Positions 1 through 9,415 of a DNA stretch of 64,000 nt are shown piece after piece. Below the pieces are notes generated by a model, which worked only from the letters and a program-made list of their open reading frames with translations, had not been told where the DNA came from and searched no databases. A program made the translations under genes and the position numbers. The stretch spans positions 1 through 64,000 of the forward strand of contig JAPPMP010000042.1 of NCBI GenBank assembly GCA_028819005.1. Reading direction: 5' to 3'. Position 1 is the first letter of the stretch, and each line of letters begins with the position of its first letter. The DNA comes from Acidimicrobiaceae bacterium (GTDB lineage: Bacteria; Actinomycetota; Acidimicrobiia; Acidimicrobiales; Aldehydirespiratoraceae).

Positions 1-75
1 CCGCCGCCCCCCCCAAAACCCCCCCCCCCCCCCCCAAACCCCCCCCACCCCCCCACCCCCCCGGGGGGGGGGGGG
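1..75. repeat. Low-complexity poly-C tract followed by poly-G tract at window edge (possible contig-end artefact)
   Basis: Nearly pure C/A run, then 'ccgggggggggggggg'. Confidence 0.8.
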
Positions 76-280
76 TTCGCAGCAGACACCGACACCGACC
101 GCGCCGCAGCCGCGTCTGTTCCCGCAGGAACCCTGCCCGTCGCCTTTGATGCGTCCATCACAACCACCTGCTCCCTGCGCTGCATTTACGACGATGCCCG
201 GCGCACGCCGACCTGCACACAACATACCAAAACCATCGATCCGCACGCAACACACCAAACCGCAGACAACGCCCACCCCG

Positions 281-680
281 CACACCCGCGGTAGCGCACC
301 CCGAGTACTCGACGCGCTCGACCTCGACGCCCCCACCCCGGCACACCCGCGGCAGCGCACCCCGAGTACTCGACGCGCTCGACCTCGACGCCCCCACCCC
401 GGCACACCCGCGGCAGCGCCCCCGAGGATCAGCAGCTTCTCGCGTTTGCGGTGCTCACTCCCGCACACCCGGGGCAGCGCACCCGCGCTCGCATCAGCTC
501 CGTCGCCGTGTCCCGCCCCACCTCCGCCCACTCCCGTACACCGCGGCAGCGCCCCCGAGGATCAGCAGCTTCTCGCGTTTGCGGTGCTCACTCCCGCACA
601 CCCGCGGTAGCGCCCTGCAATGGGCGCACCCCGCTGTCGTATGGGAGCGCCCACCCGCATACCCGCGGCGGCACCGCTGT
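281..680. repeat. GC-rich array of a short motif (CACACCCGCGGYAGCGC) at ~61-bp spacing
   Basis: Motif starts at 281, 342, 403, 464, 537 (variant with 1-bp deletion), 597, 658; spacing 61,61,61,73,60,61. Spacer 1 = spacer 2, and spacer 3 = spacer 5. Confidence 0.85.
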
Positions 681-800
681 GAAGCGGACGCTGTCCGCCA
701 ACCCCCGCCGCAGCGAACCCGCAGCGGCAAAGACCCCGCAGCCAGGCACAGCGGCCCGCGGGCGGCACGTCGAGAATCGGCCTCTGCGACCCGCCTGCGG

Positions 801-905
801 CCGAGCGGCCGGTGAGCGCAGCGAACAAGAGCGGGAGTGGCGCGAAGCGAGCCAAGAGCGGGGCGCAGAGGCCGCAACTCGAAGGCCTGCCTATTCGCGT
901 GCGCC
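801..905 (+). repeat. Dispersed ~105-bp repeat, inverted copy at 30878-30982
   Basis: 'ccgagcggccggtgagcgcagcgaacaagagcggg...caactcgaaggcctgcctattcgcg' matches the reverse complement of 30878-30982, roughly 88% by eye. Confidence 0.85.
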
Positions 906-910
906 CTTAG

Positions 911-1029
911 CCGGGCGCAGCCGGAGCCGCGGGGGCTGGTATCCCACACATCCAACCGCGCCGTGGTCAACCCGGGCGCAGCCGGAGCCGCGGGGCTGGT
1001 AAGCGGTCTCGGCCGGGCGCAGCCGGAGC
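911..1029 (+). repeat. Three copies of CCGGGCGCAGCCGGAGC motif
   Basis: Copies start at 911, 972, 1013 (spacing 61 and 41). Confidence 0.85.
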
Positions 1030-1030
1030 G

Positions 1031-2245
1031 TTACTGCGACTCTTGGGCGAGGCGGGAGAAACCGTCGCGGGTTTGGGGGAGTTTCATATCCAATACCCGG
1101 GAAGCGACGACCGTGCGCAAGATTTGAGCGGTCCCGCCGCCGATGGTGAACATGCGAACATCGCGGTACATCCGCTCCAGGGGGTTGCGCCGTGAATATC
1201 CGGCAGCACCGAACAGCTGCAGAGCGTCGCTCACCACCGAGATCGACGTCTCGGCTGTGAAGAGCTTGGCTTGGGCGGCAAGAGTGGGATCAGGAAAGGA
1301 ACTGTTGTTGGGACCGCGGGACTCGGCGGCCCGATAGGTGAGACTTCTGGCAGCCTCAAGTTGAGTGGCCATATCCGCGACCATCCACTGCAAGCCTTGG
1401 AACTCTGCGATCGGTCTCCCGAACTGTCGGCGTTGTTTCACAAAATCCACGCCAAGTTCGCAAGCACCGGCTGCCAAGCCCAGCGCCACAGTTCCCGCTC
1501 CCACACGCTGGCTGTTGTAGGCGTCCATCAGCTCGGCGAAACCGCGCCGAAACCCAGACGGCGGCAACAGCACCATGTCGTCTTGGACTTCCATGTCCTC
1601 GAAGATCACCTCGCGTTCGGGAATCCCCCGCAAGCCCATGGTCGGTTCGCGCCGGCCGAAGGAGAGACCAGGAGTCTCGTCCCGGACGGCCAGAAACCCG
1701 CCGATTCCCTGTTCACTGCCGTCCTCATCGAAGACTCGAGCGAAGACCAGGTGGAGTTTCGATACGCCGGCTCCGGTGATCCAGTGTTTCTTGCCGTTGA
1801 CCACGTAGCGATCACCGCGCTGGTCAGCTCGGGTGGTCATCTCCGAAGCAGCACTGCCGGCATCGGGTTCGGTGATGCAGATTGCCGGTTTGTCACCGGC
1901 CAGCACCAACGCAGCGGCCCGTTCACGCTGGTAGTCGGTGCCGTAGGCCATGACCGCTGAAATCGCGCCCATGTTGCACTCGACAGCGATACGGCCGGTG
2001 ACCCCGCAAACCTTGGCCATCTCCTCGACTACGAGCACTGCATCGAACAGTGACAAGCCCGGACCGCCGAACTGCTTGGGAATGGTCATGCCCGCGAGAC
2101 CCGCATCAGTCAGCGCTGCCACATTGCCCCACGGATACTCTTCGGACTGGTCGATCTCAGCGGCGCGGGGAGCGATCACCTCTTTTGCCAGATCGCGGGC
2201 TCGGCGCTGTAGAGCCAGTTGATCGTCGGTGAGCGTCGAGGTCAT
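1031..2245 (-). CDS. Acyl-CoA dehydrogenase
   Basis: 404 aa; acyl-CoA DH features (ITEPDAGSAASEMTTRA, GKKHWITGAG, QRRQFGRPIAEFQGLQWMVADM). Confidence 0.93.
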   Translation of the reverse strand: MTSTLTDDQLALQRRARDLAKEVIAPRAAEIDQSEEYPWGNVAALTDAGLAGMTIPKQFGGPGLSLFDAVLVVEEMAKVCGVTGRIAVECNMGAISAVMAYGTDYQRERAAALVLAGDKPAICITEPDAGSAASEMTTRADQRGDRYVVNGKKHWITGAGVSKLHLVFARVFDEDGSEQGIGGFLAVRDETPGLSFGRREPTMGLRGIPEREVIFEDMEVQDDMVLLPPSGFRRGFAELMDAYNSQRVGAGTVALGLAAGACELGVDFVKQRRQFGRPIAEFQGLQWMVADMATQLEAARSLTYRAAESRGPNNSSFPDPTLAAQAKLFTAETSISVVSDALQLFGAAGYSRRNPLERMYRDVRMFTIGGGTAQILRTVVASRVLDMKLPQTRDGFSRLAQESQ

Positions 2246-2330
2246 ATTGATGTTGCCTTGGTAGGCGCTGGATGCTGGCTACAGCCTGTCACGTGCTGAG
2301 GAGTGAGCGTCGAGGTCATTGTTTGTGAAG

Positions 2331-3578
2331 TCATCGTGATGCTGCCTTGGTATTGCCTTGGTTGTGGGACAGAGATCGGGCGGAAGCGTCTCGGGTCAGG
2401 GTGAATATCTCGTGTTGGGCATGGCTGCCGCCGATGCGATGAATGTCGGGGCTCAGACGGTCGAGTTCGGAGACCGCAACAGCGTGATCCCCGTCGACAT
2501 GAGCGCGGACTGCTCCAAGCAGCGGTCGTACGACCTCGCCGAATGCGCGCGCGTTCTCCGAAACGGGAGCGGGGTGAGCGGCCGCAAGCCCGGCAAAGAA
2601 CGGCGCCGCTCCGGGATGCTCAGAACGGCGAAGAAACACCAGACAGGCATGCATATCAATGAAGCCGCAAGTATGGCGCTCGGCGATTGTGGCCCAGCGA
2701 TCAGCCAGCAGCGACCAACGGTCGGCCACATCAACACCGACGAGTTCGAGCCGCCAAAGCAGCGATGTCAGATCACACAAACGAAACGCGGTGTTGGCGA
2801 CCGCCAACTCCTGATCGTGGATGGACAGCACCCGCTGGTACTCGCCAGCCGAGATGAGCCTGAGCGCCAGATGCCACCAGATATGGGTTGAGAGCGCGTC
2901 CTGGTCGTGCCACAGTGCGCCAGGCCCATCTAGGAGGCCCAGCGCGCCCTGTTGGTCATCTGCGGTCTCATAGACGTGCGCGAGAGCGTGACGAGCCCAC
3001 AGGTCGTGCGGATCGAGATCCAGAGCCGCGCGCCCGACCTGCTCGGCTTCGTCGAGACGACCGGACTCCTCGAGGGCGAAGGCGAGCTGGCCCTGCACAA
3101 ATCCATAACCGTGATCGTCGGGCCGCCAGCTGTCTGCCGCTGCCCGCGAAGACCTCATCCGACCCTCGGAGTCTCCGACGTGAAGATAGACGTCGTGCGC
3201 TATCCGAACCGCGGCGAAGTCGTGGCTCGTCGCAGCGATTTCGTCCCACGCCTCTGCAGCCCTGCTGTAGTCGCCGGCCAACATGCGTTTCAAAGCCCTC
3301 GCGTGGGCCTGTTCTCGTTCACCTGCGGCGTCCACCCGCTGCTCGACCCGTTCAACTTCAGATCGCAGAGGCGCCGCGTCAGGGGGAGTCCCGCAGAGAA
3401 CGTAGTACGCAGCGTTGAACACCGGGCCGAGAACGAACGCAGGATCATCCCGGTTGGCCTCTTCGAGTTCGGTCATGGGGTCGCCCCGATAGTGCAGCAG
3501 CCTGGCCCAGGCCCGGTCCCAACAGGCAACGCTGTCGGCCGTTCCGCTGACCGGTTCGCCCCAGGAGTCGACATTCAT
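2331..3578 (-). CDS. TPR-repeat protein, TTC38-like
   Basis: 415 aa with TPR-type helices (FALEESGRLDEAEQVGRAALDLDPHDLWARHALAHVYE); start overlaps P450 stop. Confidence 0.75.
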   Translation of the reverse strand: MNVDSWGEPVSGTADSVACWDRAWARLLHYRGDPMTELEEANRDDPAFVLGPVFNAAYYVLCGTPPDAAPLRSEVERVEQRVDAAGEREQAHARALKRMLAGDYSRAAEAWDEIAATSHDFAAVRIAHDVYLHVGDSEGRMRSSRAAADSWRPDDHGYGFVQGQLAFALEESGRLDEAEQVGRAALDLDPHDLWARHALAHVYETADDQQGALGLLDGPGALWHDQDALSTHIWWHLALRLISAGEYQRVLSIHDQELAVANTAFRLCDLTSLLWRLELVGVDVADRWSLLADRWATIAERHTCGFIDMHACLVFLRRSEHPGAAPFFAGLAAAHPAPVSENARAFGEVVRPLLGAVRAHVDGDHAVAVSELDRLSPDIHRIGGSHAQHEIFTLTRDASARSLSHNQGNTKAASR

Positions 3579-5011
3579 TGGATTCGGACCTCGACATGCT
3601 CGATTCCGTTCACGAAGTTCGAACGGACGAACTCCGGCTCACCGACCACCTCGATTGTCAGATTCCGCGCGGCGATCTCGTCGAGCAGAATGGCGAGCTC
3701 CAAGCGTGCCAGTGGGGCGCCGAGACAGAAGTGCGCTCCGCCGCCGCCGAAGGCGACGCTGGCGGGGGGAACCGGTCTGCTCAGGTCGAACCGGTGGGGA
3801 TCGTCGAAAACTGTCTCGTCGAAGTTGGCGGCCGCATACCACATGACAACCTTGTCTCCTTCTTTGAGCGGGGTCCCGGAGAGCTCGGCGTCGCGGGTGA
3901 CGGTTCGCCGGAAATACAGGATCGGCGACGAGTAGCGGATCACCTCCTCGGCCCCGGACTCGATCAGACTGCGGTCGTCGGTGAGGCGGGCGAACTCCTC
4001 ACCGAAGCGATGACACAACAGGGCCAGGTGGCCGATCGCGGAACGAGTGGTCTCGTTGCCGGCGAAGATCATCAGCCGGAAGAAGTTGGTGAACTCGTTG
4101 TCGCTGAGCCGCTCGCCGTCGACCTCAGTGTTGATGAGCTTGGTGATCAGATCATCGGCGGGCTGCCGACGCCGCTGTTCGCCCAGTTCACGTGCGTATT
4201 CGTTGATGCCGTGCGCGGCGGGGCTGTTGAAGGGGAGCAGGCGGAGCTCGGTGGTGTTGCCGTAGGCGTCGGGTTCAAGTGGTTCGTTGGAGGTTCCAGC
4301 CACGAGGTAGTCCGAAAGTTCGATCATGTAGTCGTGATCGGCTTCGGGCACGCCCATCAGGTCGCAGATGACCGAGATCGGGATCGGCTTGGCGACGGCG
4401 GCTATCCAGTCGCCTCCCCCGGTTGCAGTGATGTCGTCGAGACACCGACGGACTCTGTCGCGGATCATGCGCTGGTATTCGAGGACATGCCGAGGTGTGA
4501 AAGCGGAACTCACAAGGCGCCGCAGCCGGGTGTGGACCGGGGGATCCATGTCGATCATCGAAGCCCTGGCTTCGAGAGCGTCTTCGTCGATGTCGTATAT
4601 CTGAATGTGGCCGACCGCTGACGAATAGGTCGTGGCGTCGCGCGAGATCTCGACCACGTCCGCGTATCGAGTGACTGCCCAGAACCCGTTGCTGTCGCCG
4701 GGCGCTCTGCTGTTGCCGGGCGTAGCCGGAGCCGCCGAAGCTTGTGCGGTGCCCACGCCGGGCGCTGTGTTGTTGCCGGGCGTAGCCGGAGCCGCGGAAG
4801 CTTGTGCGGTGCCCACGCCGGGCGTAGCCGGAGCCGTTGCAGCTTGTGCGGTGCCCACGCCGGGCGTAGCCGGAGCTTGATCACTTCCGGTGATTTGGTT
4901 CCAACAGAGACCTGGTGTGGCTCTGACCGCGGCGAACACCTCGTGTGGAATCCCCTGTGAATACAGGTCGACGTCGGCGAGGTCGACAGGGGTTCGGGCC
5001 GCGGTCGCCAA
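3575..5011 (-). CDS. Cytochrome P450 with ~64-aa repetitive insertion near N-terminus
   Basis: FAGNETTRSAIGHLA, EEVIRYSSPILYFRRT, FGGGGAHFCLGAPLARLE heme motif; insertion of APATPGVGTAQ-type repeats. Confidence 0.95.
   Translation of the reverse strand: MATAARTPVDLADVDLYSQGIPHEVFAAVRATPGLCWNQITGSDQAPATPGVGTAQAATAPATPGVGTAQASAAPATPGNNTAPGVGTAQASAAPATPGNSRAPGDSNGFWAVTRYADVVEISRDATTYSSAVGHIQIYDIDEDALEARASMIDMDPPVHTRLRRLVSSAFTPRHVLEYQRMIRDRVRRCLDDITATGGGDWIAAVAKPIPISVICDLMGVPEADHDYMIELSDYLVAGTSNEPLEPDAYGNTTELRLLPFNSPAAHGINEYARELGEQRRRQPADDLITKLINTEVDGERLSDNEFTNFFRLMIFAGNETTRSAIGHLALLCHRFGEEFARLTDDRSLIESGAEEVIRYSSPILYFRRTVTRDAELSGTPLKEGDKVVMWYAAANFDETVFDDPHRFDLSRPVPPASVAFGGGGAHFCLGAPLARLELAILLDEIAARNLTIEVVGEPEFVRSNFVNGIEHVEVRIQ
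4698..4876 (-). repeat. In-frame intragenic repeat array (CCGGGCGTAGCCGGAGC on + strand)
   Basis: Motif starts 4716, 4776, 4818, 4860 (spacing 60, 42, 42), encoding APATPG on the minus strand inside the P450. Confidence 0.9.
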
Positions 5012-5014
5012 CGT

Positions 5015-6499
5015 TCAGCCGATCACGAACGGGTCGCGGGTCTTGCCGCTCAACTCGACCCAGACAACCTTGGTGTTGACGAATCCATCGACCGCCTCAA
5101 TCCCGTTGTCCTTGCCGTGACCCGACTGTTTGAAGCCGCCGAACGGCGTGTTGTAACTGACGGTGCGGTAGGAGTTGATCCAGACCGTGCCAACATCGAG
5201 CGCACGTGCCACTCGATGAGCGCGGCGAATGTCGGTGGTCCAGATTCCTGCCGCCAATCCGAAGTCTGAATCGTTCGCCAAGCCGATCACCTCGTCTTCG
5301 TCGCGGAAGGTCATCACTGCCAGAACCGGACCGAACACCTCTTCGCGCACGATCGTGGTCTCGTTGCTGACATCAACGATCACAGTCGGCCTGACGAAAC
5401 GTCCGCCGAGTTCGGGATCGACCACACCGCCGGTGGCGACCGTCGCGCCTTCGGTTCGGGCCACCTCGATCATCTCCAGGATCCGGTCGCGTTGTGCGTC
5501 GGACGCGGCCGGCCCCATTTCGGTGGCAGGGTCGCCGGGATCGCCGAGAACCAGGCTCTCGGCTCGCGCGACCACTCTGGCGATCACCTCATCGGCGATG
5601 TCTTCGTGGATGTACGCACGGGAGCCGGCAACGCAGGTCTGGCCGCTCGCGGCGAAGATACCTGAGAGCAGACCATTGGTCACGGCCTCTGGATCGACGT
5701 CGTCGAAGATGATCTGAGGCGATTTGCCGCCGAGCTCAAGCACTGTGGGGGTCAAGTTGTCCGCCGCGGCGCGAGCCACGTGGCGTGCGGTCGCCCCGCC
5801 GCCGGTGAAAGTGATCTTGTCGATACCTGGGTGCGAGGTGATGGCTGCGCCGACAGCCGCTCCGCCCGTCACCACGTTTATCACGCCGGGAGGGAAGCCT
5901 GCCTCGGCGGCCCGCCGGGCCAGCAGCAGCGACGTGACCGGGGTTATGTCGGAGGGTTTGACCACCGCGGTACACCCGGCTGCAAGCAACGGTCCGAGCT
6001 TCCAGGTGAGCAGCATCAACGGCGAGTTCCAGGGCACGATCACGCCCACCACACCGACCGGCACCTTCTCGGTGTAGACCAAGAAATCCGGTGAGGGGTT
6101 CGGCAGTTGCTCGCCGTGGATCTTGTCCGCTACGCCCGCAAAGTAATCGAGATAGCTGCTCAACGCCGCGGTTTGCGCCGACGTCTCGCGAATGATCTTG
6201 CCGTTGTCGCGAGTTTCGATAACAGCTAGCTCTTTCGCGTCGCGGGCCAGCGAGTCGCCCAGCGCGCGCATCAACCGGCCTCGCTCCACCGCTGACATCG
6301 TGGCCCAAGGCCCGGTTTCAAAAGCCTTGCGTGCGGCGGCGACCGCAGCGTCGACGGCCCCGGGATCGTCTGGCACTTCTGCCCAGACCCTGCCGGTGAA
6401 CGGGTTGCTCGTCTGCATTCGCTTCCCGCTGACAGGGGGTACGAAAGCACCGTCTATGAAGTTGTCGAAGCTCTCAACAGAGCCTGTGGGGTCGGTCAT
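5015..6499 (-). CDS. Aldehyde dehydrogenase (NAD-dependent)
   Basis: VLELGGKSPQIIFDDVD, ASGQTCVAGSR catalytic Cys, EVFGPVLAV; start at internal ATG overlapping ferredoxin stop (ATGA). Confidence 0.95.
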   Translation of the reverse strand: MTDPTGSVESFDNFIDGAFVPPVSGKRMQTSNPFTGRVWAEVPDDPGAVDAAVAAARKAFETGPWATMSAVERGRLMRALGDSLARDAKELAVIETRDNGKIIRETSAQTAALSSYLDYFAGVADKIHGEQLPNPSPDFLVYTEKVPVGVVGVIVPWNSPLMLLTWKLGPLLAAGCTAVVKPSDITPVTSLLLARRAAEAGFPPGVINVVTGGAAVGAAITSHPGIDKITFTGGGATARHVARAAADNLTPTVLELGGKSPQIIFDDVDPEAVTNGLLSGIFAASGQTCVAGSRAYIHEDIADEVIARVVARAESLVLGDPGDPATEMGPAASDAQRDRILEMIEVARTEGATVATGGVVDPELGGRFVRPTVIVDVSNETTIVREEVFGPVLAVMTFRDEDEVIGLANDSDFGLAAGIWTTDIRRAHRVARALDVGTVWINSYRTVSYNTPFGGFKQSGHGKDNGIEAVDGFVNTKVVWVELSGKTRDPFVIG

Positions 6500-6753
6500 T
6501 GCCTTTCCTCCTCGCAGATTGAGATAGCGCTGCTGGGGCATTTTTCCACGACGATCTCAGCTTTTCGGCGCGGGAGCCGGCCATCTCCGATCACCGTGGA
6601 GATGCCCTCGTCGTCGTCGAGTCGGAAGACTCCGCTTTCGAGCAGTTCGCACTGTCCGACGCCGACACAGACGTCCTGGTCGAGTTCGACGGTCACGAGC
6701 CCGTCGGTAACGTCGGCAACGTCGGCAACGTCGGCCGGGTGAGCTTCAGCCAC
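6496..6753 (-). CDS. Small [3Fe-4S]-type ferredoxin, P450-associated
   Basis: VAEAHPADVADVADVTDGLVTVELDQDVCVGVGQCELLESGVF...VEKCPSSAI; GTG start overlapping the upstream P450 stop; C-x5-C...CP pattern. Confidence 0.88.
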   Translation of the reverse strand: MAEAHPADVADVADVTDGLVTVELDQDVCVGVGQCELLESGVFRLDDDEGISTVIGDGRLPRRKAEIVVEKCPSSAISICEEERQ

Positions 6754-8026
6754 GAGAAGCCTCCATCTCGACCGAGAGCACGCCATGGACGAAGTTCGAA
6801 GGCGCATGCACCGCCTCGCCTCGGCGCTCGAGCACCATGGAGCGCTTGCGCATCTCAGACACAAGCACCGATATCTCCATGCGAGCCAGAAAGGCCCCGA
6901 GGCAGAAGTGGGGGCCGCCGCCTCCGAACGCGAAATGGGGATTGTCCTGTCGACCGACGTCGAACACGAACGGATCATCGAAAACTGTCTCGTCGCGGTT
7001 GGCCGACACATACCACATCACGACCTTGTCTCCCGCCGAGATCGGAGTGCCCGACAATTCGGCGTCTGTTGCGGCAGTTCGGCGCATGTGCAGCACCGGC
7101 GTCGCCCAGCGAAGCACCTCCTCGACGCCGGATTCGAGCAGCGTCTCGTCGGCGAGGATCCGCTGCCACTGGTCGGGACAGTCGGCGAATGCCATGGCCC
7201 CGTGGGTGATGGCAGTTCGGGTGGTCTCGTTCCCCGCGAACACGAGGACGTGAAAGAAATTGCGGTACTCGTCGTGAGACAGGCGGTCGCCGTCTTCGGA
7301 GGCTTGTATCAGCATCGTGACCATGTCGTCACGGGGATCGTCACGACGTTTCGCGCCCAGGTTCTCGCCGTACTCGTACAACGCGTGGCTCGCCGGACTG
7401 CCGAAGGGCAGAAGCCGCAGATCGGTTGTGTTCCCGTAAGCATCGGGCGGCAGAGAAGGCCCCTCGCCGGTTCCCTCCACCAGGTGGTTCGACAGTTCGA
7501 CCAGAAAATCCGCGTCTTCGGCGGGAACGCCCAGGATCGCCAGAATCACCCTGATCGGCAGGGGAGCGGCGACCATCTCCACCCAGTCGCCTCCCCCCGA
7601 CGCCAGGTAGTCGTCGAGCAATTCCTCGGTGATCTCACGGGTGAGGTTCTCCCACTGTCGAATGTTGCGCGGGGTGAAGGCCTTGCTGACCAGTCGGCGC
7701 AATCTCGTGTGGTCGGGAGGGTCGGTGTCGATGATGGAGCGGCGAGCTTCCAGGGCGTCGGGTTCAAGATCCCAGAGATTGGTGTGGCCAAGTCCTGAGG
7801 AGAACTCCTTGGCCCGCTTGGACGCTTCTTTGACGTCGGCGTGGCGAGTCACCGCCCAGAATCCCGAAGCTTCGTAGGGGTGCCAGGTGAGACCCGGTCG
7901 CTCCCGCATCTCCGCGAAGCGATCATGTGGCGCTCCGTTGAGATACAGCGACGGGGTGGTGACGTCCACCCGCGCACTGTCGGCAGAGCTGGTGATGGCA
8001 GCGGCGGAGTCGGCGGCGGCGGTCAT
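6746..8026 (-). CDS. Cytochrome P450
   Basis: FAGNETTRTAITHGAM, FGGGGPHFCLGAFLARME. Confidence 0.96.
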   Translation of the reverse strand: MTAAADSAAAITSSADSARVDVTTPSLYLNGAPHDRFAEMRERPGLTWHPYEASGFWAVTRHADVKEASKRAKEFSSGLGHTNLWDLEPDALEARRSIIDTDPPDHTRLRRLVSKAFTPRNIRQWENLTREITEELLDDYLASGGGDWVEMVAAPLPIRVILAILGVPAEDADFLVELSNHLVEGTGEGPSLPPDAYGNTTDLRLLPFGSPASHALYEYGENLGAKRRDDPRDDMVTMLIQASEDGDRLSHDEYRNFFHVLVFAGNETTRTAITHGAMAFADCPDQWQRILADETLLESGVEEVLRWATPVLHMRRTAATDAELSGTPISAGDKVVMWYVSANRDETVFDDPFVFDVGRQDNPHFAFGGGGPHFCLGAFLARMEISVLVSEMRKRSMVLERRGEAVHAPSNFVHGVLSVEMEASRG

Positions 8027-8032
8027 CGGGGT

Positions 8033-9367
8033 TCAGCAGTGCTCGATGAAGCGGTCCCGCTCCCATTGGCTGACATGGTCGGGGTCATCGGATTCGGAGT
8101 TCTCGGCTTCGAGTGCCACTTCGGCGGCAGCGATGCTCGCGTAACTGCGTGAGAACATGTCTCCGAGCTGCTGCGCCAGCGTGCTCGACTCGTACGCGGC
8201 GACAGCCCCGGAGAGGTCTGTGGGCAGCGGCGTGCAATCGCCGGGGTTGGTGTACATGTCGCCCTGGCTCATCGGCGGGGGGACAAGGCTCCGCTCCACG
8301 CCGTCGGCGCCCGCAGCCAGAACACCGGCGATGATCAGGTAGGGGTTGGCGTCTGCGCCCGCGGGCCGGAACTCCACGCGGTTTGCCGATGATCCCGATT
8401 CGGTGATGCAACGGGCCAGAACCGTGCGGTTGTCGAGTCCCCAGTGAACGTGTGTGGGAGCGAAGGTGTAGGGCCGGATCCGCTTTGGACCGTTGGATGT
8501 GGGCGAACCGAGCAGGGTCAGCGGCAACGTGTGTTCCAAGAGCCCGGCGAGCCATTTTGACATCAACTCGTTCGGCTCCTCGTCGGAGTCGGCAAAGGCG
8601 TTGGCTCCGTCGACGTTGAGGCTGGTATGAACGTGCATCCCCGAACCTGAGGCCTCGGTCCAGGGTTTCGGCATGAACGTTGCTCGCAGGCCGTGTTGCA
8701 CCGCAACCTGCTTGATGATGCTCTTGTACAACACGGTGTTGTCGGCCGCGGTCATTGCATCAGCGGGACCGGTGTTGAGTTCTATCTGGCCGGGTCCGTA
8801 CTCCGCGTTGGACGACTCAACCTCGATACCCGCCCCGGCGATTGCATGGCGCATGTCGCGCAGAACCTCTTCGAGTTCGAGCGCGTCGGTGAGCGAGCTG
8901 TACTGGATGTGGTTCTGCACCGGCTCCCAGTCCGGAGTGCAGAGATAGAACTCCATCTCGGTCGCCACAAGGGGGTCGAGTCCTTGTTCTCGGCAGCGTT
9001 CGATCTGGTTCGCCAGGACTGATCGAGGCGCCAGCGGGTGCGGTTCGTTGTTGGGATCGAACGCGTCCGCGAAGACGAGCGCGTATCCGGGGCGGTACGT
9101 CAAGATCCGCATGGACTGGAGATCCGGCACCAGGCGACAGTCGAGGTAGCCGGTGTCCATGTTGACGAACTCGTTGTCGGGCAGGTCGTCTTGCATGTCG
9201 AAGACGAACATGGCGTCGGCGATGCTCACACCGCTCTCCGCGACGCTCGTGAAGAAGCGGTCGACGGGTACACGCTTGCCGCGCAGTCGACCCTGCGTGT
9301 CGGGAGCTCCGACTTCAACTGTGTGGATGTCGTGCTCGGCGGCTTTCTCTCGGAGTTCGCTGATCAT
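8033..9367 (-). CDS. Glutamine synthetase family protein (gamma-glutamyl-amine ligase-like)
   Basis: GS catalytic-domain motifs (EMEFYL, YGPGQIELN, FMPKPWTEASGSGMHVHTSL, NRVEFRPAGADANPYL). Confidence 0.9.
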   Translation of the reverse strand: MISELREKAAEHDIHTVEVGAPDTQGRLRGKRVPVDRFFTSVAESGVSIADAMFVFDMQDDLPDNEFVNMDTGYLDCRLVPDLQSMRILTYRPGYALVFADAFDPNNEPHPLAPRSVLANQIERCREQGLDPLVATEMEFYLCTPDWEPVQNHIQYSSLTDALELEEVLRDMRHAIAGAGIEVESSNAEYGPGQIELNTGPADAMTAADNTVLYKSIIKQVAVQHGLRATFMPKPWTEASGSGMHVHTSLNVDGANAFADSDEEPNELMSKWLAGLLEHTLPLTLLGSPTSNGPKRIRPYTFAPTHVHWGLDNRTVLARCITESGSSANRVEFRPAGADANPYLIIAGVLAAGADGVERSLVPPPMSQGDMYTNPGDCTPLPTDLSGAVAAYESSTLAQQLGDMFSRSYASIAAAEVALEAENSESDDPDHVSQWERDRFIEHC

Positions 9368-9415
9368 GTGAAGTCCCTTTCACTGATTGGATGTTGACTG
9401 GTTTCTTGGTTGGGT

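Noticed and set aside
1-75. G-quadruplex or telomere-like terminus
   Set aside because: Back-to-back poly-C/poly-G at the very window edge looks like a contig-end or sequencing artefact; no independent support.
281-680. CRISPR array
   Set aside because: Repeat only ~17-20 bp and imperfect, spacers duplicated and similarly GC-rich, one interval 12 bp longer, no cas genes in the window.
146-1127. Several ORFs in the first kilobase (154 aa, 183 aa, 158 aa)
   Set aside because: Translations of GC-rich repeats on both strands with Arg/Pro/Ala bias and no domain; treated as noncoding.
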